Positions 49,468 through 62,499 are shown, counted from the first letter of the stretch. The stretch is 64,000 bases of DNA from Tamarix chinensis (GCA_030549775.1 CM060173.1:31924110-31988109); one strand, 5' to 3'. Program-made: numbers and translations. Notes: generated by a model from the sequence alone, not told the origin.

Positions 49468-50072
49468 TTTATATAATTATTTTATTAGCTTAGTGACCAA
49501 GAAGTGTAAGTATTGTAAAAGTCTTATGAAATTATTTAAGGCCAATAAAATTTTATTATTTTACATCTTAACAAGATAAAATATGGATAATCAATACTAT
49601 ATAATTATTATGGACCTTAATACATTAATGTAGATATATACATATTAAAATAGAGCTACTACAACCTAAAATGTTTCACTGAAATCAAACCCTAGTTCTA
49701 CCTCGGATATGATCGATCACCCACTAAGTCCATACTTCTCGTAGAAGCATTTGTTCTCTCACATAGTCAATAGAATCGTAACCGTGATCTAGGTAATTAG
49801 AATACATATTCTATAGTATCCCATGCCAAGACCTTTACTCGTCATCAATCACTATCAACCCCTTGTAATGTGATTATAATCTCACATAAAATGTACACCC
49901 TCAATAAACATAGGGTGTAGAAAATTACTAAGGCCAAACTCATCTATATATCTAGCCCTCACCTATAACTAGGGTTAAATCTGTGGTAAGGTGTACAAAA
50001 TATAATATGGCCTAAAATTATATGGTCCAACATACAAACCACTCTCTAACATGTGGCCTTGTCATCACGTAA
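49468..50072. other. Region upstream of the CACTA transposase
   Basis: 605 bp without a recognisable gene. Expected to hold the promoter and 5' subterminal repeats of CACTA element 2, but I could not find the inverted partner of CACTACTATAG. Confidence 0.4.
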
Positions 50073-50172
50073 TGTAACACCCCAAAATTCACTACTAAAA
50101 AATTTTGTTTTATTTGAAAGAGTTAGCGGAAGCAAATTATAAAATCGTGAATCTTGGGGATATTACCGCCAT

Positions 50173-50216
50173 ACTTAGTACCAGACCGGTTCACTCCTAC
50201 CATTCCAGTACTAAGT
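50173..50216 (-). other. 3'-terminal inverted repeat, copy E1
   Basis: Arms ACTTAGTACCAGACCGGTT and its near-complement ending CCAGTACTAAGT, about 100 bp from the unit end, matching A and D in position. Confidence 0.7.
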
Positions 50217-50744
50217 GCTAAGGTTAAAAGTATAAAACACAATTTATAATCCATTTTCAAATCAGAGTAGCGCATGAAATCATTTACAAGAATAACATCT
50301 ACCAATGATGGTTACTTTAACAACATTAGTATTCAAACCAAGAATTTAAAAGAGAAAGAGAAAACCCTAACGGTACCGGATAATTCCTTACTCTCTTTCC
50401 CGTTTCCCACTTGAGTAGCACCTGAAAAGACCTGCAAGGGGCACTGCCCATTGAATAGGCAGGGGCCCATGAAGGGAATCCCTTCGGTACTATGTTACTG
50501 AGTAACCCTTTAATACCACACTTAAAAACAAGCCTGCAATGCATCACATAATGCAAGTTATATACATATGTAATAAGAGGTGCATACATAACAATCACAT
50601 ATATAACAAGTTATAAGTCACGATCAATACTTTTGGGCCTTAAGCCATGTCATAGTGTAAAATCAATACATTTGGACCTTAAGCCATTATTCCATCATCA
50701 TTCAATCAATCTCATATTTTATATCCATGTGAGTGCGATAACCT

Positions 50745-51125
50745 CACTATTATAGCCGGTGGATTGGTCACTTATAGGGAAGAACACACCTAACAACTAT
50801 TATATGCCAGTGGATCGGTCTCCAAGGCAAAATGCTCCTGGCCACTATTATTCGCCGGTGGACCGGTCTGGCCCCGACTCACATGGTGTTCCACTATAAG
50901 TGATTAGTATTTTTCCATTACTTAATTCATATACATATCTGGTTTTATTGAGCTCAGGACCCCCACTATTTTAGCCGGTGGACCGGAATATATATCAGCA
51001 TCATCCAGGGCAATACGCTCCTAGCCCACTATTATATTCGGTAGATCGGTACTTATAATCACTTACCAAGGCAACACGCTCCTGGGCCACTATTATATCC
51101 GGTGGATCGACACTCATTATCATAA
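50745..51125 (-). repeat. CCGGTGGACCGG tandem arrays, copy E1
   Basis: Minus-strand counterpart of the CCGGTCCACCGG arrays: units with CCACTATTATTCGCCGGTGG. The spacer with CTCACATGGTGTTCCACT separates two clusters, as in the other copies. Confidence 0.85.
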
Positions 51126-51834
51126 GTCAAGTGGGCCCGGCTCATTAATCTTTCACTTTCATAATTAGTGTTTTTCCTTTCTTTAATTAGCACAACAATT
51201 ATATTTAATTGCCTCGGATGGGAGATCAAGAACCCAGGACACAAAGGTACACTGGTCGTACTGGTGCATATAAGCTACTCAGTACCCTTCAACCACGAAC
51301 CTAGGGACGCAAAGGTACCCTAGTCGTACTGGTGCATAAAGCTAACTCAGTACCTACCGACAAGGACACCTAATCCATAAGTATGCATACCCCCTAAATA
51401 GATCCGTAGAGCTAGATAGAGTAAGATATAGGGCCTGGCTGGAGCACAAAGGCACACCAGCACACACCAACAAATACCAGAATAATCGTGGACTAAACCA
51501 CGTCTTTAGGGTAGCGACCCCTAAAGAGTCACCATTCCTGATCTCGAGATCTTTCACTTTAAGTATTAGTGTATTAATTAAGGTGATCACAAAAGGCACA
51601 ATAATTAGATTCTTATTCACTTTTAATCGTTCTGATATCATTAGTCATTTCTTATTCAGACGGTTATCCAAGATATCACAAAGAAACCATTAAGGCCATC
51701 ATAATCTCATTTAATTCCGAATTAGGATTTGTTCTCGTGATACTTACGAATCATTAAATACTCTTACCTTGCTAATCAGCATTATTTGAATCATATTATG
51801 AAATTCTACAATCACAATGACATGTTAGGTACAA

Positions 51835-52590
51835 TTTACTCATTTACCCCTTACTTATATAATTGCTAAGTCATCCCTTCCTTATTTGAAAAATTACCAT
51901 ATTACCCTTTAGGTTGCTTATTTACCAAATTACTCTTTACTCGGTTTAGGTTACCAAGTTATCTCCTACGCTTTTTAGATCACCATTCCCCCTTATAACT
52001 GTTACCCTTAACTTACTTCCCATTTTGTTGGCTAGGTTATCGCATTGCCCTTCTCCTTTGTTATAATTACTAAATTGCCCTTAAGTCGGATAAATTATCA
52101 AGTTACCCTTCTCCATTATCATAATTACCAATTTCCCCTTTAGTTGGCTCAATAATTACCGATTTACCCCTTGGTCGGTTAAATTACCAAATTGCCCCTT
52201 TAGTTGGTTAAATAATTACTAATTTACCCTTTAGTTGGCTAAATTACCTAATTGCCCCTTTAGTTGGGCAAATTACAAAATTGCCCTTCTTCTTTATCAT
52301 AATTACCATTTTACCCCTATCAATTATTATAATTGTCATTTTACCTTTTTCAATTATTATAAATCCCAAATTACCCTTCTTCATAATTACATTTATTAAT
52401 TTACCCTCCTTCCTAATTATCATTCTGCCATTTAATCATAAAATTACCATGTTGTTCTTTTGCCTCAAAAATTACCATAATACCCTTCTTTCTCACAACT
52501 TACAATTTTATCATTTTATTTATAGACTTATCATTTCCCCCTTTTCTTTTGAAATTACCAAAATGCCCTTTCACTTATAAAACTACCACT
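51835..52590 (-). repeat. Degenerate AATTACC/GCCC repeat, copy E1
   Basis: About twenty-five imperfect units of 25-35 bp of the type AAATTACCAAATTGCCC followed by TTTAGTTGG. It is specific to E1 and replaces the triplet and exon-like region of the other copies. Confidence 0.8.
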
Positions 52591-54412
52591 TAACATCTTT
52601 ATTACACCACTTTTATGAATTTACCACCACTACATAAAATACTAATATTAGCACTTCATTCTTATCATCTAACTCCACCAACTTGTCATTATTCAACATA
52701 ATACTCATTAACAACTACATATATTAGGTCACATACTTACATAGGCATATTACTAAATTACCCTTAGGCTCATAATAAAATTATTCATGCATTAACAACA
52801 TAATACATCATAGACAAGCATTTAACATTTCCATCAATAATCAAAGTCCTTTCCTTAAGTATCATCTCTACACATGGCACAAAGCTATCATACTTTTCCG
52901 TTTTATCAATTAATATAAACCAACCATATATATATCATACTAGGCACACAAAACATGAATAAAATCATACTAAAATCCCTAATATGCTAGCATACGTTTT
53001 TCCATGCATTTATGGGAGGTTTAACGATTACCTTAATCCCGCAAAAATTGAACCTTACTGGTATCCCGGTTAAAGATTCAAGCTTAATTAGCAATTCAAC
53101 ACCTAAAAATAATATCAATAATTATTATGTTAGAAGTAAGAAATTAAAAGGATAAAACTTTATAAAAAAATTATTTAATAATAATACACTTTCATTAATT
53201 ATTAATATACCTCAAAATTTAGCCAAATAAATTCCAAAATAAAGGGGGAGCTCACGCTGCATGAACATCGTCAGTCACATGCAGATTAAGGGGGGGAAAT
53301 GGTTCGAAATGGGTGAGATAGAAGAGAGGAGAGATGGCTCGGTTTAGGGACTTTAGGCTAGAAAAGGAGGTAGATGGTGGAGGATTGGAGGCAAGGCAAG
53401 GGTGCAGGAGTGAAGAGGGGGTGTAGGTGGAGGCTAAGGATGGGTTGTTGGCGGCCAAAGGTGGCGAAGACGGCGGCGGCGAAGATGGCTGTCAAGGTGG
53501 GTCGAGGTGGAGAGGCTGAGAAGGAAGGAAAAGAGGAGGGAAAAATGAAGGGGTTCGAGGACTTTTTTCAGCCAACCAATGTATGGGGATCGTAGAGGAG
53601 GTTGTAGGGTGTCGAATGGTGGGTTTTGTGGCGGCATAGGCGGCCGGACGGCGGCTAACGAGGAGGTTGCAGGTGACTTGGCGATAAGGGAGAAAAGTGG
53701 GGAGAAAAAGAAGAGGTGGAGAAAAGAGGAGCTACAGGGGCTCAATGGTGGCTTGGGGATCTCGTGGTGGCGCAGGGCAGTAGCAGGTGGTGGCAGAAAG
53801 CGGCGCAGGGGCTGGGTGCGGTGGTTGGAACGGCAGTTGGCGGCGGCATGCAAAAACTAGGGGAAAATCGGGAGGGAGCAGAAAAGAGAGAAGAGGCTCG
53901 GGGAAAGGAGAAGAGGGCTCGAAATATGGGGCAGAAAGGAGGCTGGAGAGGTGAAGAAAAAGAAGAGAGAGAAGAGAGGGGGCAGGTGGCTGGTCGGTGA
54001 GAGGACGGAGGGTGGCAGGGATGCCGGTTGGCAGGGGAAAGGGAGGGAAGAAGAAGGAAAGGAAGAGGGCATGCGAGATAGGGATGTAGGGGTTAGCTTG
54101 GTTTGAATTAAGAAACAAAATGACGGGGGAGAGAGAGGGAGTAGCAGGGAGGTAGGTGGTGGCCGGGTATGGCGGTTGCAGGCGGCCAGCGTGCTCGACC
54201 ATGGCAGAGAAGATGCTGGTCGGGCATGGAAGAAGAAAGAAAGGAAGGGGAGGTGCGAGCGGTTGGACCGGCGCAAGAAAGAAGAGTAAGTCAACCGGCC
54301 TGGAAAAAAAGAAAGGAGGGCGGCTGGTGTAACACCCCAAAATTTACACAATTTTTTTTTTAAAAGCAATACTCATAAATTAAAACCGTAAATTTTGGGA
54401 TGTTACCGCCAC

Positions 54413-54456
54413 ACTTAGTACCAGACCAGTTTACTTCTACCGTTCCTGTACCAAGT
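54413..54456 (-). other. 3'-terminal inverted repeat, copy E2
   Basis: Arms beginning ACTTAGTACCAGACCAG and ending CCTGTACCAAGT, at the family position. Confidence 0.65.
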
Positions 54457-54815
54457 GCTAAGGCTAAGAAAACATTATTAGTAATACCATACAAATTCAA
54501 ATTTATAAAAACAGAAATCAGAGTATGCATAAGTCTTACATAATTCGAAATACCGGCTATTGTTTTTCCAGATAATAACTAAACAACCTTAGTAAAATTG
54601 TTTCAAAAATTCAAACATAATAAAAGATAACATGAATCATAAATTTAAAAAGGACAACGGCCACGTCACTCTAAAGATTGATCCAGCCCAGCTATCACTC
54701 TGCCCCTCCTGATGTCCCGTAGATATCGATAGCATCAAAGTAAATATCTCCTACCTGTAACAGATCAGGTGGGCTTTCTTCTCGTGGGAATGAGCAGCAC
54801 CCATGAAACGGGTGA

Positions 54816-54834
54816 TCAGTACGCTACGTACCGA
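54816..54834 (-). other. Conserved palindrome, copy E2
   Basis: TCAGTACGCTACGTACCGA in plus-strand view, one mismatch from the perfect form in copy F. Confidence 0.72.
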
Positions 54835-55067
54835 GTAAGGTAACCGAATACTAAGGCCGGCATATAACACATTAATTCATGTAGGATAATGATCACATAC
54901 AATTATAACCCACACATATGATACATAGAAGCATAAAGTGAAATCCATAACTTATAATCAACAGTCCACACATAAGGCCCAAAAAGGTCCGGATTAATCA
55001 TTTAATCTTTCTTTTATCAAAAGTCAATACACACCATGCCTTTTATCAATCCATGCGAAAACAGGAA

Positions 55068-55485
55068 CACCCCACTATTGTAACCGGTGGGCCGGTCATA
55101 CATAGGGTAAAAACCCTAACCACTATTCCTAACCGGTGGATCGGCTTGGTTCCTGTCTGCATCAGATCCATGCGAAAACAGGAACACCCCACTATTATAA
55201 CCGGTGGGCCGGACACACATAGGGTAAAACCCTAACCACTATTCCTAACCGGTGGATCGGCTTGGCTCCTGCTCGCATGATGTTCCACTGTAAGTAATTA
55301 GTATCTTTTAATAGCATTGACGATCTGGTTTGTCTTTATTGAGCTCGGGATCCCCCACTATTATAACCGGTGGGCCGGATACACATAGGACCTCATGTCC
55401 TAACCACTATTATTACCGGTGGATCGGTCACACATAGAGTAAAACCCTAACCACTATTCCTAACAGGTGGATCAGCTAGTCTCGT
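55068..55485 (-). repeat. CCGGT-type tandem arrays, copy E2
   Basis: Two clusters of CCACTATTATAACCGGTGG-type units. The first cluster contains a recent-looking duplication of about 130 bp (55,053-55,145 against 55,165-55,260). Confidence 0.85.
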
Positions 55486-55579
55486 CTCAATATCTTCCAC
55501 TTTAAGATATTAGTGTCTTAAATATTTTATTCAAAAATATTTGACATTCACAAACATTTGCCCAGACATGCGTGACTAA

Positions 55580-56090
55580 ATCCATGAAAGCCCTAACTCC
55601 CATGCAACCCTACTCCATGCAAACCCTATCTCCACGTAACCACATTTCCATGCAAATCTTAGCTCCCATGCAAACCCTAACTACACATGACCCACGCTTC
55701 CATGCAAACCCTAGCTCCCATGCAAACCCAATCTCCACGTACCACACTCCCATGCAAACCCTAACTCCCATGCAAACCCTAACTCCACGTACCTCACATG
55801 TGCAAACCCTTGCTTTACATATACCACCCTTCCATGAAAACCCTATTTCATATGCAAACCCTAACTCTACTTAGACATGCTACCATGAAGGTCCCAACCT
55901 CAGGTTAACTTATGCAAACCCTAACATCATACCAATTCATGCAACCCAACACCATGTCATTTCATGCAAACCCTAACATCATGCCATTTCATGCAAACCC
56001 CAACTCCTTGCCATCCCATGCAAACCCTAACTCCCTATCATTCCATGCAAACCCTAGCACCACGCCATTTTATGCAAAACCCTAACACAT
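55580..56090 (-). repeat. CATGCAAACCCTAACTCC minisatellite, copy E2
   Basis: About 20 irregular units built on CATGCAAACCCTAACTCC. Related single phrases (TTTGCATGGG) occur in B, C and D, so this is a local expansion. It contains AAACCCTA repeatedly but is not telomeric. Confidence 0.85.
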
Positions 56091-56282
56091 ATCCCAAGTC
56101 ATATCATACATTAATGACATAAACATATGCATAATTCTCATGCCACAGTATATTCACAACAACATACTTCCATTCCACAATCATGCCACATGCGCAATAA
56201 TTAGTAATAACGAACATAAAATACATGGCATATCAAACACATAGTGCATGCAAACACATAAATGGCCTTAGTAGACCCTTAC

Positions 56283-56344
56283 CTAAAATGACACCGGTCT
56301 TGGTGCATGCTCCTATTCCACTTGAGGGATTTGATTGGGTTCGC
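56283..56344 (-). other. 62-nt exon-like block, copy E2
   Basis: On the minus strand it is preceded by TTTGATATAATAG and followed by GTAAGG. It contains GGAGCATGCACC in place of GGAGCGTGCTCC. Length is identical to B and D. Confidence 0.55.
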
Positions 56345-57613
56345 CTATTATATCAAAGCATATTAGAATTAGACTCTCTTATATAAAATTTTATTATCCT
56401 CTAACTTATTCCAAGATTTGGTTTTTAATTAACATATTACTACTTAATAATTTAACTATAGAAATTATTACTTAAAAATACAAATGAATTATTATTTTCA
56501 TTCGAAAGGGTGGTGATATAAGGGTTTCTACCCTTCACCAAAATAATAGTAATATTAATAAGGTATAATACTATTAATGATACTCTTTTTTTTATTAGTA
56601 GAATATTAAATATTAATAATATCAAAATTCTTAAAATTATAATTTGGATTTCTAACCACCCCACTTTAATAATACTAACATCATTCAAAATTGTAATAAT
56701 GATATTAACAATATATATATACTTATAATATAATTTAATAAAGATAATAATAATAATATAATTAAAATAATGTTAAAAATGTTAATAATACTAATGAAAA
56801 GTAAAAGTGCGAGACCTAATTAAAATTTTAGGTCTCTTCCCCTCCTGAAATAATTACAATATCAATCCGATAATTACACTAATAATAATATTAATATTAA
56901 TATTATTATTAATAATAACATTACATGTAAAAATTTAATTAAATAAGTAAAGGCTGAGATAGATAATATATCTTACTCAATAATACTCCCAAACCTGTCA
57001 AAAAAATTTATAAATTAGAATACAGTCGATATCAATAATAATAATAATTATAATAATAATAATTAAAGTTGAATTAACACTAAAATTTAGGCTAAAAATA
57101 GAATAATTATCAATAATTCAAAAATAAGTGTTTAAAATGTCTATGGTTTCACCTTGAGTCGGAGGATGTAGGTGGAACCGGCGGTGGTTCCCGGAGGTGG
57201 CCGAAAAATGGATCTAAGAGGGTTAAAAATGAAGAAAAAGAGGTGAGGGGGAAGGAGAAAAATAAAATAAATCTATGGGGCTGTGGAGGAGATTTATCAG
57301 GAGTTAATGGTTGGTTTGGAAGGTGTTAGAAGCGGCGCATGTGGTGGTGGAAGGTGGTTCAACGTCTCGGGGTGAAATTTTCTGTCGAAGCAACTAACCA
57401 ACTTTGTGCGATTATGGAGGCTTGTACAAGATGAATCGAAGGTTTTGGTTAGTTTAGTTAATTAGAGGGTATTACAGGGAAGAGATTGGGAGCAAGAGAA
57501 GGCGTTGAAGTTGGCCGGAGATGGATTAATAGTCGTCTAATGGGGTGGTGGCGCACGGTCTGAACTTAGGGTTTCGGGGAAATAAAAATCCCGAACCCAA
57601 GTTATGAGGAGGG

Positions 57614-57621
57614 TTTTTATA
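57614..57621 (-). promoter_or_regulatory. TATA box, copy E2
   Basis: The minus strand reads TATAAAAACCCTCC at the family TATA position, about 1.15 kb from the unit start. Confidence 0.55.
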
Positions 57622-59256
57622 GTTTTGGAGGTTAAGGTTGAATTGGGGAGGTTACCAGGAGTTGAAATTGGGAGGGAAATTGGTTTATTCGAGCTGAAGG
57701 TCGGCGGCAATGTTTTTGAATTTTTACCGACCTTCCCGAGAGAAATGGGGCAAAACGTGGGGAATAGAGGGGGAGTGGAACAGTTCAAATTAACGGGAAG
57801 GTCAAGAGGAAGAAAACAAGCGGGAGAAGATCCGGTCACGCCACGTGTGGCCAGCGGCGCCATTTTCGGGGAGAAAGGGAGCTGGCGGTTATGGCGTCGG
57901 GCAGGAGGAGGAAGAAGAAGATGGGGGAGGCTGGACCGAGCGGTTCGCGGGAGAGAAAAGAAAGAAAAAGGGAGGGAGACCGGGCGGTTCGGCGCGAGGT
58001 GGGGGAGGGTTAAATTGAACGATGAGTTTTTGGTGCAAAACGGAATAAAGAACGGCGTTCCAGGCTGACGCGCAAAGGTAAAAAGAAGACGACTAGAACG
58101 CGGTGTTCGGGAGAAATAAGGAGTCAAACGCAGTGTAGAGAGGTAAGGGGGGCGGCGACGACGCGCAGGCCGGGTCGCGCCGAAGGAAAAGGAAAGAAAA
58201 AGGGATTCGGCTGGTGCAACAGGCCCAATTCGGGGAAGAAAAAGAAAAAGAAAAGAAGAAGAAGGAAAAGAAAGAAAAGGAAAGAAAAAGGAAGAAAGAA
58301 AATGGAAAAAAGGAAAAAGGAAAAGAGAATTAATTAGGTTGGGTCAATTTAAATAAATCTGAATATTTAGGATATTTAAAATAATAATATTTAAATAAAA
58401 TAATTTTTAAATCCTTTTTTAGGCTAAATAGTATTTTTAAGGATTTCTCAAAATTTCCATTTTAAATTAATAAATCCCTCAAATTTTATTTAATTTAATT
58501 ATTTATAAAATTAAAATTAATTTGAAACTATTTTATCTTTATTAATTTGAATAAAATAATTTATTTCAATAATTTCCCAAATTAAAATCGTTAATTAGAT
58601 ATTATACCAAAATTTTCTTTACTTAACATATTTATAAAATCTCTTATTAATTTGCCCTACTAAATTTCCTTTTATTTTAGTAAAAATAATTTACTAAATT
58701 AAATTTTCAAATAAAACCTTATTTAAATATAATCTTTAAAATTAGAAAAGTTTGGGGTATTTCAGCTGGGCTGGACGTGCGTGGGAGGAGGAGAAAAAAA
58801 CGGGCCTTTGGCCTAGGCGCGCAGGGGAGACAGGCTAGGCCGGGCAGTCCAAGGGAGGGAAAAAGGAAAAGAAAAGGAAGAAGGAAAAGGAGAAAAAGGA
58901 GAAGGAAAAGAAAAAGGAAAATGAGAAAATAGGGGAGAATAATTTAATTTAATTTAGAAAATAATAAAATGTAATACTTTTAATAAATAAATTTATTTAA
59001 TAATTTAATTTAATATAATAAAATATATGGGCTTATAAGGATCATTATAATAATATAATAGTTTGAAAATTTATTTAAGTAAAAATAATATGGTAAAATA
59101 AAAAAATATTTATTTTCAATTTATTAAATACTCATATCCAAATTTTTATACTAAAAAATCCATAAAATAATTTAACTAGATAATTTTAAAAGCTAATTAT
59201 TTCAAATAAAAGTTATTTATTATCTTATAGGTTTTCTAAAATTTTGGGGAATTACA

Positions 59257-59946
59257 CATATCCATCTCATGTGGTACCTAATATTTGTGTTAGGAGACAA
59301 AAAAGTAGGTTGGAAAACATGTGTTAGGTAAAAGAGACATCTTATCACCTATAAAAGGGGGAAATATCCAATGAATTAGGGTAATATCTAATTCTAGTAA
59401 CATAAATAATAAACATAATAATTAGAAGCTTTACATAAGTGTGTATTCATCAAGTTATATATTCTTTAGAGTTTAGAATTTATTCTATTTTTTTAATTGT
59501 TTTAAATTTAACTAGGGTTAAGGGTAGGGTTTTTTCTATTTATTTTAGTTTTAGACTTCCTTAGGATTTGGGGTTCATTTCAATAATTTTAGGTTTATTT
59601 AGGATTAAGGGTGTATTCTATTTATTTTGCATATTTTAGATTTATTTAAAGGCTAAGAGTTTAGGATTTATTTTATATATTTTAGTTTTTTTATGATATT
59701 TTATAGTTTATGGTTTATACTATTTATTTTATATTTTATATATTTATCTAGGGTAGAAGATTTAGGGCTTATTTAATTTATTTTAGCTTTATTTAGGTTT
59801 GTTACTAGGTTAGGGTTTACAATTTATTATATTTATTTTAGGTGTTTAGATTTTTTTTTAAGGGTTTAGGCTTTATTCCATTTATTTGAGGGGTTTTAGA
59901 TTTATTTAGGTTTTATTCCATTTATTTTAAATTTTTTGGGGTTTAG
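59257..59946. other. Unassigned AT-rich stretch
   Basis: Begins with about 100 bp containing CTATAAAAGGGGG, a possible TATA box of an unidentified LTR. From about 59,460 it becomes a degenerate repeat of TTTAGG-TTTATT-TATTTTAG phrases. No ORF or domain. It may be the right-hand flank of CACTA element 2 or another old LTR. Confidence 0.4.
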
Positions 59947-60963
59947 TGTAATAACCCAAAATCTTGAAACCTAGAATTTAATAATTAATCCTTATTTAAG
60001 ATCACTTAATTTTTAAGTTATTAATCTAATTATTTTGTAGAATTTTAATTTATAAAAAAATGTATATGATTATTTAATAAATTAAAATATATTTTTTTCA
60101 TACTCTTTTTATTTATGTAATTTTCCAAACCCATATTTTACTAAAATTATCCTCTTAAATTAATAGCTAAAATTTTAAATAAATTAAATTACTAAAATAA
60201 TTGATCTATCTAAATAATTAAATACCCTAATTCCAAATATTATTCTATTTTTATTTTCCCTTTTTTCCTTTTTCCTTCTTCCTTTTTCTTTCTCCTTTTT
60301 CTTCCTTTTTCCCATCCAACCCCCTTCTCCCCCTCTCTATTTTTCTTTCTTCTTTCTTCCCTAGTTAGGCTAGTCCAACCTCCTTCTTCCTTCCCCCTTC
60401 TCCCTTGCATGCACGGGCTAGCCTATCTCCCCTCTTTCTTCTCCGCCTGACTGACCTACCTTCTTTCCCCTTCTTCTTCTTCTTCTTCTTCTTCTTCTTC
60501 TTCTTCTTCTTCTTCTTCTTCTTCTTCTTCTTCTTCTTCTTCTTCTTCTTCTTCTTCTTCCTCCTCCTCCTCCTCCTTCTTCACCCATTGAACCATGCCA
60601 ACCCCTCTACACCTGCTTGCAACCCTCCCCTCCTCTACAACTGCTATGGCAGCCAACCTACTCTCTCTCTATCCATCTCTCTCCCATCCCTTTCGTTCCA
60701 TTTTCGGCCACACATATTCGTGTATTCCCTCCCTTCCCCTTTTTTTCTTCTCCTCCATACCACCGTAAGCTATGCACTTACAACCTTTGCCCCCACCTAA
60801 CTGACTCTGCTTGCCCTCTTTTTTTCTTCTCCTTATTTCCTTCTTCTCCCACCCATTTCTTTCTCCTCAAGCTCCCCTTCTTCCCACCATAGGAACTCTT
60901 ATTCTTTCTTTCCTTCTTCTCCTTCTCCCCTTTTTTTGCTTCACTACCTCCAACCACCGCCTC
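59947..60963 (+). mobile_element. Long-LTR unit, copy G2 (5' part)
   Basis: Starts TGTAATAACCC, followed by the AT-rich start and the pyrimidine leader of the family, and is interrupted by copy F at 60,964. The rest lies outside the window. Confidence 0.65.
60469..60577 (+). repeat. TTC/TCC microsatellite
   Basis: About 30 TTC units followed by TCC units within the pyrimidine leader of G2. Frames across it encode poly-Phe or poly-Glu and are not genes. Confidence 0.95.
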
Positions 60964-61812
60964 TAAAATACCCCCAAACCCTAATTTAGGAAATTATGGC
61001 AAAATAAGGATTTATTAGAAAATTTAATTAAATAATTATTTTATTAAAATAAAAGGAAATTAATTAAGGAAAATAAAGAAGAAAATAATACATAATTTAA
61101 TTAAGGAAAAATTTGAGTTTTTTGCTAATTAAAATGTAATTTAGGAAAAATCTTTAAAAAATCCTAAATTAACCTAGAAAAAGAATTTAATTATTGTTTT
61201 ATCAAAACATTATCATTTTTAAATATCCCAAAATACCCAAAATATTTTAAATACCCCCAGCTCACCTATTTTTCTTTTCTTTCTTTTTTTCCGCCTTTTC
61301 TTTTTCCTCTCTTCTTTTTCCTTTTCTTTCTTTCCTCTCCCTTCTCCTTTTCTTTCTTCCCCTCCCCTTCCCCGACCTAGGCCAGCCTAGCTTGCGGCCC
61401 AATCCCTCTCCCTTCTCTCTTCCTCCTACACTGCCCAGGCCCCACACACCGCACCCCCTTTTTCCCCCGAGCCATCTGGTTCCCCCTTTCTTTTCTTTCT
61501 TTTCTTTTCTTCCTGAACTGCTTGACATGTCCCTTCCTTCTTCTTCCCTAGCCCGTCGCGACCTATAAATCCCACACCCTGACCTACGGCTTTATTGCTA
61601 TCGACCACCTTTAACCAGCCACCACTCCCCTCTCTTCCCTGCTGATTTACCTATCATATCGACCTGGTCGACCATCCCCTCTCCTTCTCCTCTACCCAAT
61701 CATGGCCCTACAATGGTAGACCTACGATGGCTTACCATCACCGATCGGTGTGCCCATACCCCTTTCCCCTTGATATCCCACTTCCCTCTATCGTTTTCCC
61801 CTTCTTTAGATC

Positions 61813-61820
61813 TATAAATA
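61813..61820 (+). promoter_or_regulatory. TATA box, copy F
   Basis: TATAAATACCCC, matching copies C and D in sequence and position. Confidence 0.55.
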
Positions 61821-62499
61821 CCCCATAGGTAGCCCAAAGTTGGATTTTCTTTCACAGCCTAGAAAATCCCGACCCTTGTGCCACCACTCGATCAGAGGCT
61901 CTTGCGCGTCGCCGTTGCCCAATACCGCTGCCCGAGCCACCCACAAAATTGTCCCTGCATCACCCTCTAACCAACTGCACCTCCTTCCTCCCTCGATTTG
62001 AACTGCATGAGCCACCCCGATCGTGCAAAGTACCCTTCCCGATCAGCTTCATCTCCACCACTCACCGCCTTTAGCACCACCATTCATCACCACTCCTGCT
62101 GCAATCACCACCCCACACACCTCCCAAAAACACCTACAGACCTCCCTCTACCTTCCCCTACCCTCCTTTTCCCTTTCCTCCCTCTCCTCCTCCCTTCCTC
62201 CTTTTCCACCACCCTCGGCCACCACAGCGTTGTCGCCTGGACCGTCGTCTTTGGCCGCGCCACCACCCTTATTCCAACCCTCTCAACTTTGGCAACCTCA
62301 ACCACCCTAAATTCCACCCTCACTCCCCCTCTCCTATTCCCAACATTCAACTAATTCCTTTTTTTCCCTCTTTTCCCACCACCACCGCCGTCGGTGCCAC
62401 CTATCACCACCAACCCCAGGTAGTGCCCTAATCCCTCTCAACCCTTAAACCCAAATTGTGCAAGCCTTATTCATTTTAATTGTATTTATATTGTTATTA

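Larger units (their letters stand above)
43409..50072 (-). mobile_element. CACTA (En/Spm) element 2
   Basis: The 3' terminus CACTACTATAG at 43,409 is followed by about four subterminal tandem units (43,660-43,970), a TNPA-like gene remnant and a TNP2-type transposase remnant, all transcribed leftward. The opposite terminus was not found before copy E1 begins at 50,073; it is either lost or beyond E1. The first three bases outside the terminus are AAG. Confidence 0.8.
54328..58764 (-). mobile_element. Long-LTR unit, copy E2, nested in E1
   Basis: 4,437 bp, TGTAACACCCC...GGGGTATTTCA in plus-strand view, with a perfect 5-bp duplication GCTGG at 54,323-54,327 and 58,765-58,769. Same orientation as E1. 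It carries the hairpin (54,413-54,456), palindrome (54,816-54,834), CCGGT arrays (55,068-55,485), a minisatellite (55,580-56,090), the exon-like block (56,283-56,344), ATT-rich sequence (56,500-57,060), a TATA box (57,614-57,621) and the pyrimidine leader (58,175-58,325). No coding domain. Confidence 0.92.
50073..59256 (-). mobile_element. Long-LTR unit, copy E1, with E2 nested inside
   Basis: Minus-oriented copy; in plus-strand view it begins TGTAACACCCC and ends GGGGAATTACA. Without E2 it is about 4.74 kb. Flanks CGTAA and CATAT agree at only 3 of 5 bases, so the boundary at 59,256 is likely but unproven. It has the family hairpin (50,173-50,216), a diverged palindrome (50,484-50,501) and CCGGT arrays (50,745-51,125). 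Its middle differs from B-D: a tandem duplication around 51,230-51,350 and a degenerate repeat (51,835-52,590). It is a separate subfamily. Confidence 0.78.

Noticed and set aside
55580..56090. Telomere-like AAACCCTA repeats
   Set aside because: The phrase occurs inside longer irregular units with CATGC and CTCC, not as uninterrupted CCCTAAA; it is a local minisatellite.
50073..59256. E1 as a complete retrotransposon with E2 as its internal region
   Set aside because: E2 has its own TG/CA ends and a perfect GCTGG duplication and is homologous to E1, so it is a nested insertion and not an internal domain.
59460..59945. TTTAGGG-like motifs resembling plant telomere sequence
   Set aside because: Irregular AT-rich repeats with variable spacing; no tandem heptamers.
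60405..60800. Poly-Phe / poly-Glu frames over the TTC tract
   Set aside because: Microsatellite translation; no start context or conserved flank.
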